Assembly (NCBI GenBank): GCA_946623785.1
Contig: CAMORM010000003.1
Coordinates: forward strand, 1-54,507
DNA: 54,507 nucleotides
Source of the DNA: an uncultured Verrucomicrobiota bacterium
Lineage (GTDB): Bacteria; Verrucomicrobiota; Kiritimatiellia; RFP12; UBA1067
Direction of reading: 5' to 3'
Below, one piece after another: positions 31,706 to 40,908 of the stretch; positions within the stretch are counted from its first letter, which is position 1, and the number at the start of each line of letters is the position of its first letter. Under the pieces are notes generated by a model. It was given only the letters and a program-made list of their open reading frames with translations, was not told the origin of the DNA and searched no databases. A program made the translations under genes and the position numbers.

Positions 31706-33106
31706 CTATTCCTGCCGGAACTTTGAGACAATGCCGAGAACGAAGACGAGAAGGACTGCCAATGGCAGGACATAGGCGCAGTAGAAGCGGACCGCATCGG
31801 CGGCAAAAGAGCGGCCATCAGGGATCTTCAGGCCATTGCCCTCGTTTGCCTCCTCCACGAACCCCTTCCACCCCCAGCCGAAGCGGTGGCTGCAGTAAAG
31901 CGCGAACGCGCCCCCGCCGAGAGGCAGGAGGAGGTTCGACACAACGAAGTCCTCAAGGTCGAGCACGCATGAGCCCTCGCCGAAAGGACGGAACGCGCTC
32001 CAGACGTTGAATCCGAGAACGCACGGAAACGAAAGCACGGACACACCAAGGCCGGTGACGACCCCCGCCTTCCGCCGGTTCCACCCGAAGCGTTCCATGA
32101 GACAGGCGAGTATCGCCTCGAAAACGGCAATGACCGTCGTCAGCGCGGCAAAGCACATGAACAGGAAGAAGAGCGAGCCCCAGAGGCGCCCGAACGGCAT
32201 GTGTAGAAAAACGTTCGGAAGCGTCGCAAATATGAGGCCCGTGCCATGGCCGGGGTTCACGCCGTACGCGAAGCACGCGGGGATGACGATCAGCCCTGCC
32301 GAGATCGCCACCAGTGTGTCGAGCAAGCCGACGTGCAGTCCCTCCCCGAGAAGGGAGCGCTCGCGCCCTATGTAGCTTCCGAAGACAAGCATCGACCCGA
32401 CGCCGAGCGAAAGCGTGAAGAACGCCTGGTTCATCGCCGCCGCAACGACCTTCGCCACCCCGACAGTCCGCACCCGCCCGAAATCCGGCATGAGGAAGAA
32501 CTTCACTCCGGCACCGCCCGTGTTCTTTGCGTCGAGCACAATGCTGTTTGCCGCAAGCACGACTATGAGCGCAAGCAGGCAGAGCATCATCCACTTCGTT
32601 ACGCGCTCTACGCCCCGCTGAAGCCCGACCGAACACACGGCTGCGGAAACGAGCGTGACCGCCAGCATTGCAACCGACATGGAGAGCGGGTCGGCGAGCA
32701 TCTTCGAGAACTCCGCGCCAACGGACTCGGCCGTCATGCCGCCGAACACGCCAAGCGCGGACTTCACGAAGTAGATGCACATCCAGCCCGTCACTGTCGT
32801 GTAGAACATCATGAGCATCGTGCAGCCGAAAAGCCCTGCCGCGCCATGGATCCGCCACAGCGGCTTCTCCGGCGTGATCGTCTCGTGGGAGCGCACGATC
32901 GACCGCTGCGAGGCTCGTCCGACGGCAAACTCCATCACGAGCACCGGGAGGCCTATCAGCAGGAGGCACACAAGGTATATGGCCACAAACCAGCCGCCGC
33001 CGTTCTGCCCGGCCATGAAGGGAAAGCGCCAGACGTTCCCGAGGCCTATGGCGCTGCCGGCCGAAAGGAATATGAACCCGAGCCTGCTTGCAAACTTCTC
33101 TCGCAT
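31706..33106 (-). CDS. Neurotransmitter:sodium symporter family (NSS/SNF) transporter
   Basis: A 466-residue protein with about 11-12 membrane helices. The N-terminus R-L-G-F-I-F-L-S-A-G-S-A-I-G-L-G-N-V-W-R-F-P is the NSS helix-1 signature that binds Na+ and substrate in LeuT-like transporters. E-F-A-V-G-R-A-S-Q and the unwound F-T-L-S-L-G-V-G-S-M-L-V-F-G-S-Y helix 6 are also present. Bacterial members mostly take up amino acids with Na+. Start ATG 33106 has AAGGGGGA upstream; the frame upstream is non-hydrophobic and overlaps recR. It follows recR by 19 bases. Confidence 0.9.
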   Translation of the reverse strand: MREKFASRLGFIFLSAGSAIGLGNVWRFPFMAGQNGGGWFVAIYLVCLLLIGLPVLVMEFAVGRASQRSIVRSHETITPEKPLWRIHGAAGLFGCTMLMMFYTTVTGWMCIYFVKSALGVFGGMTAESVGAEFSKMLADPLSMSVAMLAVTLVSAAVCSVGLQRGVERVTKWMMLCLLALIVVLAANSIVLDAKNTGGAGVKFFLMPDFGRVRTVGVAKVVAAAMNQAFFTLSLGVGSMLVFGSYIGRERSLLGEGLHVGLLDTLVAISAGLIVIPACFAYGVNPGHGTGLIFATLPNVFLHMPFGRLWGSLFFLFMCFAALTTVIAVFEAILACLMERFGWNRRKAGVVTGLGVSVLSFPCVLGFNVWSAFRPFGEGSCVLDLEDFVVSNLLLPLGGGAFALYCSHRFGWGWKGFVEEANEGNGLKIPDGRSFAADAVRFYCAYVLPLAVLLVFVLGIVSKFRQE

Positions 33107-33125
33107 CGGATCCCCCTTCCGCCCT

Positions 33126-33728
33126 TCACCGGCGCGCCGCGATGGCACGGCGCAGCGTCAGCGGATCCGAATACGCTATTCCGGAATCCGCCGGAAGCCC
33201 GAAGGCAAGGCGCGTGACCTTCACTGGCGATTCTACGCTCGGGAATCCGCGCAGCGACTCCTCCACGTATCCAGCAGTCGCGTCGCCCTCCATGTCGGTC
33301 GAGACGGCAAGCACCACTTCCGCAATCGACTCAGCTGCGATCCGCTCCTTGAGCTCGGGCACGCGGAGCTTCTCCGGCCCAACGTGGTGGACCGGCGAGA
33401 GCTTCCCTCCAAGCGAGTGGTAGCGCCCCTTGAAAGCGCCGGAGGACTCGATTGTCACTATGTCCGAGGCATCCTCCACGACGCACAACACGTTTTCGCG
33501 GAGTGGGTTGGAGCACAGGTCGCAGGGATCGCGGTCCTCCGTGGTGAAGCCGCCGCAGCGCGAGCAGCACCGCACGCGGCGCCGAACGTCCGCAAGGGCG
33601 GAAGAAAGCGGGTCGAGCGTTCTGGCGGGCTCGCGCACGAGCGCCATTGCCGCACGCTGCGCGCTGCGCCTCCCGAGACCGGGGAGGCGCGAAAGGACCT
33701 TCACCAGGTTGTCGATCGGCTCAAGCAC
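33126..33728 (-). CDS. recR: Recombination protein RecR
   Basis: Ring-forming RecFOR mediator that helps load RecA on gaps. The protein has 200 residues. An N-terminal helix-hairpin-helix (L-S-R-L-P-G-L-G-R-R-S-A-Q-R) is followed by a zinc finger (CSRCGGF and CDLC, about 55-72) and a Toprim domain (V-V-E-D-A-S-D at 84-90 and the STDMEGDATA acidic motif near 145). The start is GTG 33728, directly after the ybaB stop (TAAGTG). The ybaB-recR pair is a widespread arrangement. Confidence 0.95.
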   Translation of the reverse strand: MLEPIDNLVKVLSRLPGLGRRSAQRAAMALVREPARTLDPLSSALADVRRRVRCCSRCGGFTTEDRDPCDLCSNPLRENVLCVVEDASDIVTIESSGAFKGRYHSLGGKLSPVHHVGPEKLRVPELKERIAAESIAEVVLAVSTDMEGDATAGYVEESLRGFPSVESPVKVTRLAFGLPADSGIAYSDPLTLRRAIAARR

Positions 33729-34046
33729 TTATTTCCCGAAGAGCGAACTCGCGCCGCCGGACTGCATCAGCTTCGCCATGTGCTCCTGCGTGGCCTTCTT
33801 CGCGCCCTTGAGCGCGCCGTTGATCACGTTGAAGAGCATGGTCTCGAAGCGCTTCTTGTCGCCCTTGACGATCTCCGCGTAGGTGTCGTCGGAAATCGAG
33901 ATCGACGAAAGCGACATGTCGCCGTTGACGACTGCCTTGATGCCGCCGTTCTCGTACGGAACCGTGATCTTCTCGATCTCCGCCTGGATGCGCTTCGCCT
34001 CGTTGCGCATCTGCATCGCCTGCTTGACCTGGTCGAAAATTCCCAT
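33729..34046 (-). CDS. ybaB: YbaB/EbfC nucleoid-associated protein
   Basis: A 105-residue DNA-binding protein of the YbaB/EbfC family. Q-V-K-Q-A-M-Q-M-R-N-E-A-K-R-I-Q near the N-terminus and the basic helix-strand core G-G-I-K-A-V-V-N-G are typical. The usual upstream partner dnaX is absent here; purC is upstream instead, 46 bases away. It is followed without a gap by recR. Confidence 0.93.
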   Translation of the reverse strand: MGIFDQVKQAMQMRNEAKRIQAEIEKITVPYENGGIKAVVNGDMSLSSISISDDTYAEIVKGDKKRFETMLFNVINGALKGAKKATQEHMAKLMQSGGASSLFGK

Positions 34047-34092
34047 TGTCTGTCCCCTTTTTATTGTTGTGTTCCTGAATGTCCCCGATTGC

Positions 34093-34992
34093 TCAGACGA
34101 GCTTCCGGCCCGAGAGTTCCTCGTAGGCCTTCACGTAGATGTCGTGCGTGCGCGCAATCACGTCCGCCGGGAGTTCCGGCGCCGGCGGCTGGTGGTTGAA
34201 GTGCACAGAGTCGAGCCAGTCGCGCACGAACTGCTTGTCGAGCGACGGCGGATTCGCGCCCACCGCGTAGCTCTCGACCGGCCAGAAGCGCGACGAGTCC
34301 GGCGTGAGGACTTCGTCGGCGAGTATGAGCGAGCCGTCGGCGTCCTTTCCGAACTCGAACTTCGTGTCGGCGATTATGATGCCGTGGCCGCGAGCGTAGT
34401 CGGCGGCGCGCGTGTAGAGCGAAACCGTGGCGTCCCTGAGGGACTTCGCGAGATCTGCGCCGACGAGCTTCTCCGTCTCTGCGTAGCTGATCGCCTCGTC
34501 GTGGTCTCCAATCGCCGCCTTGGTGGTGGGCGTGAACAGGACTTCGTCGAGCTTCGAGGCGTTCTGGTACCCTTCGCGGAGCTTCTGACCGTTCACCGTC
34601 CCCTGCTTCGCGTACTCCTTCCAGCCCGAGCCGGTCAGGTATCCGCGCGCGATGCACTCCACCTCAACCATGTCTACCTTCTTCACGAGCATCGAGCGCC
34701 CGCGCAGGTCGTCCCTGTACGGGAGCAGCGCCTCGGGGTACTCGTCCGCGTTGGCGGTCACGAGGTGGTTCTTCATCCCGAGGAACTCCATCCAGAAGAG
34801 CGAGAGCTGGTTGAGAACCTTGCCCTTCTCCGGCACGCCGTTGGGAAGGATTACGTCGAATGCGCTGATGCGGTCGGTTACGACCATCAGCAGCTTGTCG
34901 CCGAGGTCGAACACGTCGCGGACCTTGCCGCTCTTGGACGGCACGCCCGGGATCGAGCATTCGAGCAGCGCGTGGTTGCTGTCGTATTTCAT
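34093..34992 (-). CDS. purC: SAICAR synthase PurC
   Basis: Joins aspartate to CAIR in purine synthesis. The protein has 299 residues, the longer type of the family. Motifs are G-K-V-R-D-V-F-D near 22, D-R-I-S-A-F-D-V near 40, E-C-I-A-R-G-Y-L-T-G-S-G-W and I-I-A-D-T-K-F-E-F-G, with D-E-V-L-T-P-D-S-S-R-F-W-P. It starts ten bases after the cysteine desulfurase stop codon, suggesting co-transcription. No other pur gene is in the window. Confidence 0.95.
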   Translation of the reverse strand: MKYDSNHALLECSIPGVPSKSGKVRDVFDLGDKLLMVVTDRISAFDVILPNGVPEKGKVLNQLSLFWMEFLGMKNHLVTANADEYPEALLPYRDDLRGRSMLVKKVDMVEVECIARGYLTGSGWKEYAKQGTVNGQKLREGYQNASKLDEVLFTPTTKAAIGDHDEAISYAETEKLVGADLAKSLRDATVSLYTRAADYARGHGIIIADTKFEFGKDADGSLILADEVLTPDSSRFWPVESYAVGANPPSLDKQFVRDWLDSVHFNHQPPAPELPADVIARTHDIYVKAYEELSGRKLV

Positions 34993-35002
34993 TTTGTTTT
35001 CC

Positions 35003-36190
35003 TCACTTGTAAGTGGTCGGGTCCATGCCGGGGCCGAACGGCGACATCCTGCGCAGCTCGGCGATTATCGGCGGAAGCTTCTCGAGGACGTAGTCGACGT
35101 CCTCCATCGTGTTGTAGCGCGAAAGCGAGAACCGCGTGGAGCCGTGCACCGCTATGAACGGCACGCCCATCGCGCGTATCACGTGGCTCGGGTCGAGCGA
35201 TCCCGACGCGCACGCGCTGCCGGTGGAGATGCATATCCCAGCATCCGAGAGCCTGTACGCTATCGCCTCGCCCTCGATGTACTCGAAGCCGACGTTGAGA
35301 GTGTTCGGGAGCCTGTGCGCCCTGTCTCCGTTCACGATCACGTTCGGGCAGCTCGCGAGTATCCCGGCCTCGAGCCTGTCGCGCATCGGCGCGAGCTTGG
35401 CGGCCTCGTCGGCCATCCCGTCGCGCGCGAGCTCGCATGCCCTGGCGATTCCCACGATGTACGGCACGTTCTCCGTGCCCGCGCGGCGCCCGCTCTCCTG
35501 GTGCCCGCCGAGCATGAACGGCTTGAACTTCGTGCCGCGGCGCACGTAGAGGATGCCGATCCCCTTTGGGGCGTGGAACTTGTGTCCGGAAACAGCAAGC
35601 ATGTCGACGGGCACCTTCGTGACGTCGATGTCTACCTTGCCACACGCCTGCACGGCGTCAGTGTGGATGGTCGCGCCAGCCTCCTTGGCTATCTCGGCGA
35701 CCTCCTTGATCGGGAAGACCGTGCCGGTCTCGTTGTTCGCCCACATCACGGACACGACGGCGTCCTTCGTGCCCTTCAGCGTCTCGCGCAGCTGCCCGAG
35801 GTCGATCTGCCCGACATGGTCCACCGGAAGCTCGACCTCCTCGTACCCCTGCGCCTTCAGCCTGCGGCACGGCTGCAGGACCGCGGGATGCTCCACGGCG
35901 GTCGTGACCACCTTCGTCCCGCGGCCGAAGAACTCCGCCGCCCCGCGGATCGCGGTGTTGTCCGACTCCGTTGCGCAGGAGGTGAATATGATCTCGTCCG
36001 GCCTGGCGTGGAAGAATTCGGCCACGCGCTCCCGCGCGTCCTTCACGTACTTCTCGACCTGCCCGCCGAACGCGTGCATCGACGACGGGTTCCCGTAGAG
36101 CTCTCCGAAGAAAGGCATCATCGCCTCGCGCACCTCTGGCGCGACGCATGTCGTGGCGTTGTTGTCGAAATAGACTGTTCTGTTGCTCAT
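35003..36190 (-). CDS. nifS: Cysteine desulfurase (NifS/IscS family)
   Basis: Pyridoxal-phosphate enzyme that takes sulfur from cysteine for iron-sulfur clusters, thiamine and tRNA. The protein has 395 residues. Y-F-D-N-N-A-T-T opens the protein. The PLP-binding Lys lies in SGHKFHAPKG (about 203), and the active Cys in STGSACASGSLDPSHV, on the longer loop of group I (NifS/IscS) enzymes. H-E-S-G-R-R-A-G-T-E-N is also present. A scaffold gene of the NifU type lies 16 kb away at 51628-52194, and thiamine sulfur genes at 46011-49059 may also draw on it. It heads a run with purC, ybaB and recR. Confidence 0.95.
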   Translation of the reverse strand: MSNRTVYFDNNATTCVAPEVREAMMPFFGELYGNPSSMHAFGGQVEKYVKDARERVAEFFHARPDEIIFTSCATESDNTAIRGAAEFFGRGTKVVTTAVEHPAVLQPCRRLKAQGYEEVELPVDHVGQIDLGQLRETLKGTKDAVVSVMWANNETGTVFPIKEVAEIAKEAGATIHTDAVQACGKVDIDVTKVPVDMLAVSGHKFHAPKGIGILYVRRGTKFKPFMLGGHQESGRRAGTENVPYIVGIARACELARDGMADEAAKLAPMRDRLEAGILASCPNVIVNGDRAHRLPNTLNVGFEYIEGEAIAYRLSDAGICISTGSACASGSLDPSHVIRAMGVPFIAVHGSTRFSLSRYNTMEDVDYVLEKLPPIIAELRRMSPFGPGMDPTTYK

Positions 36191-36217
36191 GGCACTATGT
36201 TACCCTGTTGGCCGCGT

Positions 36218-36226
36218 ATTCTACCA
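36218..36226 (-). promoter_or_regulatory. Extended -10 promoter of nifS
   Basis: TGG-TAGAAT (36226-36218) on the minus strand; no good -35. The leader to ATG 36190 is about 20 bases. Confidence 0.5.
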
Positions 36227-36275
36227 CAAATCCGCGCACCGCGAAACAGGTTTCGTGGTGCTTGGCACGGCGGCG

Positions 36276-37463
36276 TCAAGGCTCGTCGCCCGCTTCGAGG
36301 GACGGATGGACGTCCACCTTCATGGCGGCGTCGCCTGCGATGTTGCGGCGGTAGAACGCAAGCCCCGCTATCATCGCGGCGTTGTCGCCGCAGTTTCCCG
36401 GCGCCGCGAGCATCAGCTCCACGCCGGCCGATTCCGCGACTTCCGCGAGCTTCACCCTCAGCCGTCCGTTGAGCGAAACGCCTCCGCCGACTATCAGCGC
36501 GCGGTACGCGCGGCGCCTGAGCGCCCTCGCCGTGCGGTCGGCTATCGCACCGACTATCGCCTCCTGATAGGACGCGACAACGGCTGGGACCATCTCCTTC
36601 GGAAGCGCTCCCTTCGCGGCGGCCTCGGCGAACGAATCGCCCGCCCCTGAAGCGCCCGACACCTTCTGCACGTAGCGCAGAAGCGCGGTCTTGAGCCCGG
36701 AAAAGGAGACGCACAAGTCCGCGTCAAGCCCGGAAAGCGCGGCGGAGCCTTGCCGCGGATGCCCCTTCGGGAACTCTGGAAGCCCGTCAGGAAGCCTTTT
36801 GATCGGCGGATACGGCACGCCCCTGAGGCCTGCGGCGTCCGACGGGTCGCGCCCGAGCCAGTATGCCTTCGCGTAGCGGTCCATGACCGGGCCGCCCGGA
36901 TATCCGAGCCCGAGGAGCTTCGCCGCTTTGTCAAACGCCTCTCCGGCGGCATCGTCGAGAGTCTGGCCTATAATCTCGTACCTGCCGTATTCAGGCATGT
37001 CGACCCAGCTTGTGTGCCCGCCGGATACGGCAAGCCCAAGAGCGGGCATGCGCTCCTCGGGGTCGGGCGTCGCGCATGGCGAGCCGGAGTCGAAGAGGAA
37101 CGGCGTGTGGAGATGCGCCTCGATGTGGTTGACGCCGATCAGCGGAACGCCGAGCCCAGACGCAATCCCCTTCGCGGCGTTGAGCCCGACTATCAGCGAA
37201 CTTGCAAGACCGGGGCCGTATGTGACGGCAACGGCGTCTATCTTTCCGCCGGGCTCCTTCTCGCGGAAGCGGTTCTGCGCCTCCGCGATCACGCCAGCGA
37301 TCTTCTCGATGTGCGCACGCGAAGCGACCTCCGGCACCACGCCGCCGTAGGGCCTGTGCAGCGGTATCTGGGTGTATACCACGGACGAAAGGACCTCGCG
37401 CCCGTCCCTGACTACTGCGCACGCAGTCTCGTCGCAGCTCGACTCTATCCCAAGTATGTTCAT
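36276..37463 (-). CDS. tsaD: tRNA threonylcarbamoyladenosine transferase TsaD
   Basis: Transfers the threonylcarbamoyl group to A37 of ANN-decoding tRNAs. The protein has 395 residues. I-L-G-I-E-S-S-C-D-E-T opens it. The metal site N-H-I-E-A-H is present near 112, followed by A-L-G-L-A-V-S-G-G-H-T, G-Q-T-L-D-D-A-A-G-E-A-F-D-K and G-G-V-S-L-N-G-R-L-R. It is longer than the usual 340 residues because of an insert of about 35 residues after G-G-P (about 190-235). It lies last in the run that begins at ahcY. Confidence 0.95.
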   Translation of the reverse strand: MNILGIESSCDETACAVVRDGREVLSSVVYTQIPLHRPYGGVVPEVASRAHIEKIAGVIAEAQNRFREKEPGGKIDAVAVTYGPGLASSLIVGLNAAKGIASGLGVPLIGVNHIEAHLHTPFLFDSGSPCATPDPEERMPALGLAVSGGHTSWVDMPEYGRYEIIGQTLDDAAGEAFDKAAKLLGLGYPGGPVMDRYAKAYWLGRDPSDAAGLRGVPYPPIKRLPDGLPEFPKGHPRQGSAALSGLDADLCVSFSGLKTALLRYVQKVSGASGAGDSFAEAAAKGALPKEMVPAVVASYQEAIVGAIADRTARALRRRAYRALIVGGGVSLNGRLRVKLAEVAESAGVELMLAAPGNCGDNAAMIAGLAFYRRNIAGDAAMKVDVHPSLEAGDEP

Positions 37464-37487
37464 CTCGCGCCTTCGCGGCCTATGCTG

Positions 37488-38342
37488 CTACCAGAACTTC
37501 CACCAGGCTTTCTTGACCGGCTCAACGCCCGCGGACTCCTCGTAGAGGGACTTGATGCGCTCGCTGCCAGCAATGTCGGGATCGACCATGCGCGCGTGCT
37601 CCTGGAACTCGAACGCGTCCGGGAGGGACCAGAAGTCGGACCTGATGAACTCATCCTTGGTGGCCCTGTGCAGGACCGTGACCTCGCCGCCGTCCCTGAT
37701 CGATATCTTCGGACGAGTCTGCCGCAGGAGCGTCCCAAGGTCGCTTGTCACCCACATGCGGCTGCCTTTCTCGGTATGGTCGGTAGCTCGCAGGAAGAGG
37801 TGTTCTGCGCGCTTCCGGCTCCAGTAGAGCAGCTCGAACTCGCGGCGCAGCCCTGGACGGTTGGAGAAAATCTGCAGCGCTGTCGAAAGGCGCATGCCGG
37901 GCACGAGCGAAAAGGCGCGGAGCGCCCCTTCGTAGCGCATGCCGTCGTGCACCACCACGGCGCGCCCGAGGTAACGGCCCTCGGTTTCCAACATGTAGTT
38001 GCGGTCGAAGAAGACCTCGAACCTCTGCGCCTCCCCGCTCTTCAGGACGAAGGGAACCGTGGCCTTTGCCTCCGAATAGCGGTCCATGGAGTGCTTGGTG
38101 TCGTCTTTGAATAGCTCGAGGAACATGAAGTCCGTGGAGTCCTTCGCGCCGACTATTATCGGCGTCGTCGATCCGTTTCTGACTTCCACCTCAGCCCTGA
38201 TGCGCTCGCCGAGGAGATATTCCGAATACGTCATGCGCAGCGTAACTCCAACGGCTGCCTGGTTCTTCTGGAGAGAAGAGACGGGAACCGCCATGGACGC
38301 CGCTGCAAGCAGCGAGGCGAAGGCAAGTGTTGCGGTCTTCAT
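37488..38342 (-). CDS. Secreted protein of unknown function
   Basis: A 284-residue protein with a signal peptide (M-K-T-A-T-L-A-F-A-S-L-L-A-A-A-S-M-A-V-P). Residues about 30-130 read as a beta-sandwich (L-R-M-T-Y-S-E-Y-L-L-G-E-R-I-R-A-E-V-E-V-R-N-type strands), and the C-terminal half is helical, ending in W-W-K-F-W. I do not recognise the family; no catalytic motif is visible. Its ATG overlaps the stop of the metallo-hydrolase gene (ATGA), and tsaD follows 24 bases later. Confidence 0.75.
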   Translation of the reverse strand: MKTATLAFASLLAAASMAVPVSSLQKNQAAVGVTLRMTYSEYLLGERIRAEVEVRNGSTTPIIVGAKDSTDFMFLELFKDDTKHSMDRYSEAKATVPFVLKSGEAQRFEVFFDRNYMLETEGRYLGRAVVVHDGMRYEGALRAFSLVPGMRLSTALQIFSNRPGLRREFELLYWSRKRAEHLFLRATDHTEKGSRMWVTSDLGTLLRQTRPKISIRDGGEVTVLHRATKDEFIRSDFWSLPDAFEFQEHARMVDPDIAGSERIKSLYEESAGVEPVKKAWWKFW

Positions 38343-39172
38343 TCTGATCTACCTTTCCGCGCGAAATCGCATCCGCGCAAAGTGTTGCTGCCAAGCCTTA
38401 CGACAAGCCCGTCGTATGCGGGCTTCACGCCAGGCGGGAGCATCTTCTCCAGCCTCGCGTGCGTGACATCGTGGCAAAGGTGCGTTAGAAAAGCGCGTTT
38501 TGGGCGCGCCGCCTCAATTGCAGACAGCGACTCGTCCAGGCCCATGTGCGTCGGATGCGGGCGGAGACGCAGGCAGTCCACGACGAACACGTCAACCCCG
38601 CGTATCTTGTCCATCGACTCCGGAGGAATGCTCTTGCAGTCCGGCGCGTAGGCAAACGAGCCGGACGGCGAGTCGACCCTGTATCCGTTCGTCCGTATCG
38701 TGCCGTGCTCCACCCTGAACGGCGTGACCTCGCATCCGCCCACGCGGAAGCGCCCCTTCACCGGGACGAAGTCTATCATCGGGCGGAACAGCCCCAGCGC
38801 GTTCGGCGCGGTTGTGACGTACGGGAACATCGCCTTCAATGCGACAAGCGTCTCCTCTGCGCCATACGCCGGCATCGGGACTGCACCGTTGATCGTGTTG
38901 AACCTGCGGATGTCGTCGAACCCGGCCGTATGGTCGACGTGCGCATGCGTTAAGAGAACTGCGTCTACGCGGGATATCCCCAGCTCCACGCACGCAAGCC
39001 GGAACTCAGGGGGCGTGTCGATGACGAAGGAAGTCCCGTCCGCGGAAACGTGAAGCCCGCTGCGCCTGCGCCTGTCGCGCGGATCGGACGAAGTGCAGAC
39101 TTCGCAGTTGCACCCGATCATGGGGACTCCCGTCGAAGTGCCTGTGCCGAGGAACTGGAGTGTCATGCTCAC
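38339..39172 (-). CDS. Metallo-beta-lactamase-fold hydrolase (PhnP-like)
   Basis: A 277-residue metal-dependent hydrolase. F-L-G-T-G-T-S-T-G-V-P-M-I-G-C-N-C-E-V-C opens it, with the Cys cluster seen in PhnP and YcbX/VicK-operon-type relatives. The metal motif LTHAHVDHTAGFDDIR, the later Asp in YAPDCKSIP and the C-terminal His in LTHLCHDVTHARL complete the dinuclear site. PhnP proteins are cyclic phosphodiesterases; the neighbouring RNase R-like gene would fit a nucleotide substrate. GTG 39172 overlaps the RNase gene stop (GTGA); ATG 39166 is an alternative start. Confidence 0.85.
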   Translation of the reverse strand: MSMTLQFLGTGTSTGVPMIGCNCEVCTSSDPRDRRRRSGLHVSADGTSFVIDTPPEFRLACVELGISRVDAVLLTHAHVDHTAGFDDIRRFNTINGAVPMPAYGAEETLVALKAMFPYVTTAPNALGLFRPMIDFVPVKGRFRVGGCEVTPFRVEHGTIRTNGYRVDSPSGSFAYAPDCKSIPPESMDKIRGVDVFVVDCLRLRPHPTHMGLDESLSAIEAARPKRAFLTHLCHDVTHARLEKMLPPGVKPAYDGLVVRLGSNTLRGCDFARKGRSE

Positions 39173-40872
39173 CTGCGGCGCCTCTTTCCCCTGGGCTTCG
39201 GCTCGAAGCCCTTCTTTGGCCTTCGGGGCTCCCTCTCCGGCCTGGAGGCGCCCGGCTCGAAGTCGGAAGGCACAAAGTCCGCGTGCCTCTCCGCGAAGTC
39301 AACCCTGCAAACCCTCACTCGCATCTTTCCGCCGACAGCCCACTCGCGTCCGCGAGAACTAAGCACTTCGCGGGCCGGGTCGAAGCTGACGTACGAATTC
39401 GCGAGCGTCGAGATGTGGACAAGGCCGTAGCACCCGATCTCCGGGAGGTCGACGAACACGCCATACGAGGTGCATCGCGTTATTACCGCGTCGTAGTCGA
39501 TCAGCTGTCCCGTCGCAAGCTGGTTCGCGAGGAAGCGGTACTTCTTGAGCTCGACCATCGCACGCTCCGCCTCGTCGGCGATCATCTCCCTCACCGTGGC
39601 GTGGAGCGCCGTCTTGTCCAGGTACCTCTGGTCCATGCGCCCGCGCGACCCGTTCGACCCGCCGGCGATGTAGTCGGCCAGCTGGCGGTGCACGACAAGG
39701 TCCGGATACCGGCGTATGGGCGACGTGAAGTGCGTGTAGTACGGCGCGGCAAGCCCGAAGTGGCCGATCGTCTGCGCATCGTAGCGCGCGCGCTTGAGGG
39801 AACGCAGGACGAGTCCGGTTATCATAGGCTTAAGCGGACCCCTGAGCTTCGAGAGGAAGTCGGCCACACCCTTTGGACGAGTGAGGTCGCCGCAGCGCAC
39901 GCCCATCTGCGCCAGCTCGGCGCGAAGCTCCTGGAGCCTGTCCGGGTCTGGGCTCTCGTGGAGGCGCGAGATGATGTGGATTCCGCGCGTCCAGAGCTCG
40001 GTCGCAACCGCTATGTTCGCGGCGACCATGCACTGCTCAACGAGCTGGTGCGACTCGTCGTACGGACGGGCCTCTAGCCCGACCATCTCGCCCGCGGGGT
40101 CGAGCACGACTTCGTACTCAGGCACCTCCATGTCAAGCGCTCCCTCGGCGTAGCGGTTCGAGCGAAGCTGCTGTGCGAGCCTGTGAAGCTCCATCACGTC
40201 GGCGCGCTGGCGGGCGGAGAGCTTCACGCCGAACGGCCGCTCTCCGCGGATGACCGCCATCACCTGGCTGTACGCGAAGCGCACGGACGAACGGATCACG
40301 GACTTGGCGAAGCGCCGCTTCACGGGACGCCCTTTTGCGTCGAACGTGATGAACACCGAGAACGCATAGCGGTCCACGCCGGGCATCAGCGAGCAGACAC
40401 CGTTGGAGAGCCTCTCCGGCAGCATGGGCACGACGCGGTCGGCGAGATAGACCGAAGTCGAGCGCTTCGCCGCCTCGCGGTCAAGCGCCGATCCGGGAGT
40501 GACGTAGTGCGACACGTCGGCGATGTGGACGCCAAGCGTCCTGTTGCCTTTCCTGTCCTTCTCGATCGAAAGCGCGTCGTCGAAGTCCTTCGCCGTCTCC
40601 GGATCGCACGTGAAGATGAACCTCTTCCTGAGATCGAGCCGCCCGGCCGGCAGGCCGTCCGGCGCGGCGGCCGAAGCCGCCTCCGAGAGGACCGCATGCG
40701 GGAACGAGCGAGGAAGGTCGAACTCGCGCACAACGGCGTCGCCGTCCTCAAGAGGGTCGTCGAGCGGCCCAACGGACCTCATCAGCCGCTCGCGGGCGTC
40801 GATCGCCTCCTGCGGCTTAAGGCTCTTCCTGTCTGCGCGCTCTTCGCGCCTGGCGGGCTGTCGTCTTTTCAT
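39169..40872 (-). CDS. rnr: RNase R/RNase II-family exoribonuclease lacking the N-terminal cold-shock domains
   Basis: A 3'-to-5' exoribonuclease of 567 residues. The RNB catalytic domain has C-D-P-E-T-A-K-D-F-D-D-A-L-S near residue 95, the acidic active site, followed by A-D-V-S-H-Y-V and R-F-A-Y-S-Q-V. H-F-T-S-P-I-R-R-Y-P-D-L-V-V-H is the other family hallmark. An S1 domain (about 465-545) and a very basic tail follow. The protein starts just after where the second cold-shock domain normally ends, so the helix-turn-helix and both cold-shock domains are missing compared with the usual 700-800 residues. The O-antigen ligase-like gene ends 36 bases upstream. Confidence 0.9.
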   Translation of the reverse strand: MKRRQPARREERADRKSLKPQEAIDARERLMRSVGPLDDPLEDGDAVVREFDLPRSFPHAVLSEAASAAAPDGLPAGRLDLRKRFIFTCDPETAKDFDDALSIEKDRKGNRTLGVHIADVSHYVTPGSALDREAAKRSTSVYLADRVVPMLPERLSNGVCSLMPGVDRYAFSVFITFDAKGRPVKRRFAKSVIRSSVRFAYSQVMAVIRGERPFGVKLSARQRADVMELHRLAQQLRSNRYAEGALDMEVPEYEVVLDPAGEMVGLEARPYDESHQLVEQCMVAANIAVATELWTRGIHIISRLHESPDPDRLQELRAELAQMGVRCGDLTRPKGVADFLSKLRGPLKPMITGLVLRSLKRARYDAQTIGHFGLAAPYYTHFTSPIRRYPDLVVHRQLADYIAGGSNGSRGRMDQRYLDKTALHATVREMIADEAERAMVELKKYRFLANQLATGQLIDYDAVITRCTSYGVFVDLPEIGCYGLVHISTLANSYVSFDPAREVLSSRGREWAVGGKMRVRVCRVDFAERHADFVPSDFEPGASRPEREPRRPKKGFEPKPRGKRRRR

Positions 40873-40908
40873 GCGGGCGTCCGTTTCCTTTGGCGCGCGG
40901 CTGGCGCG

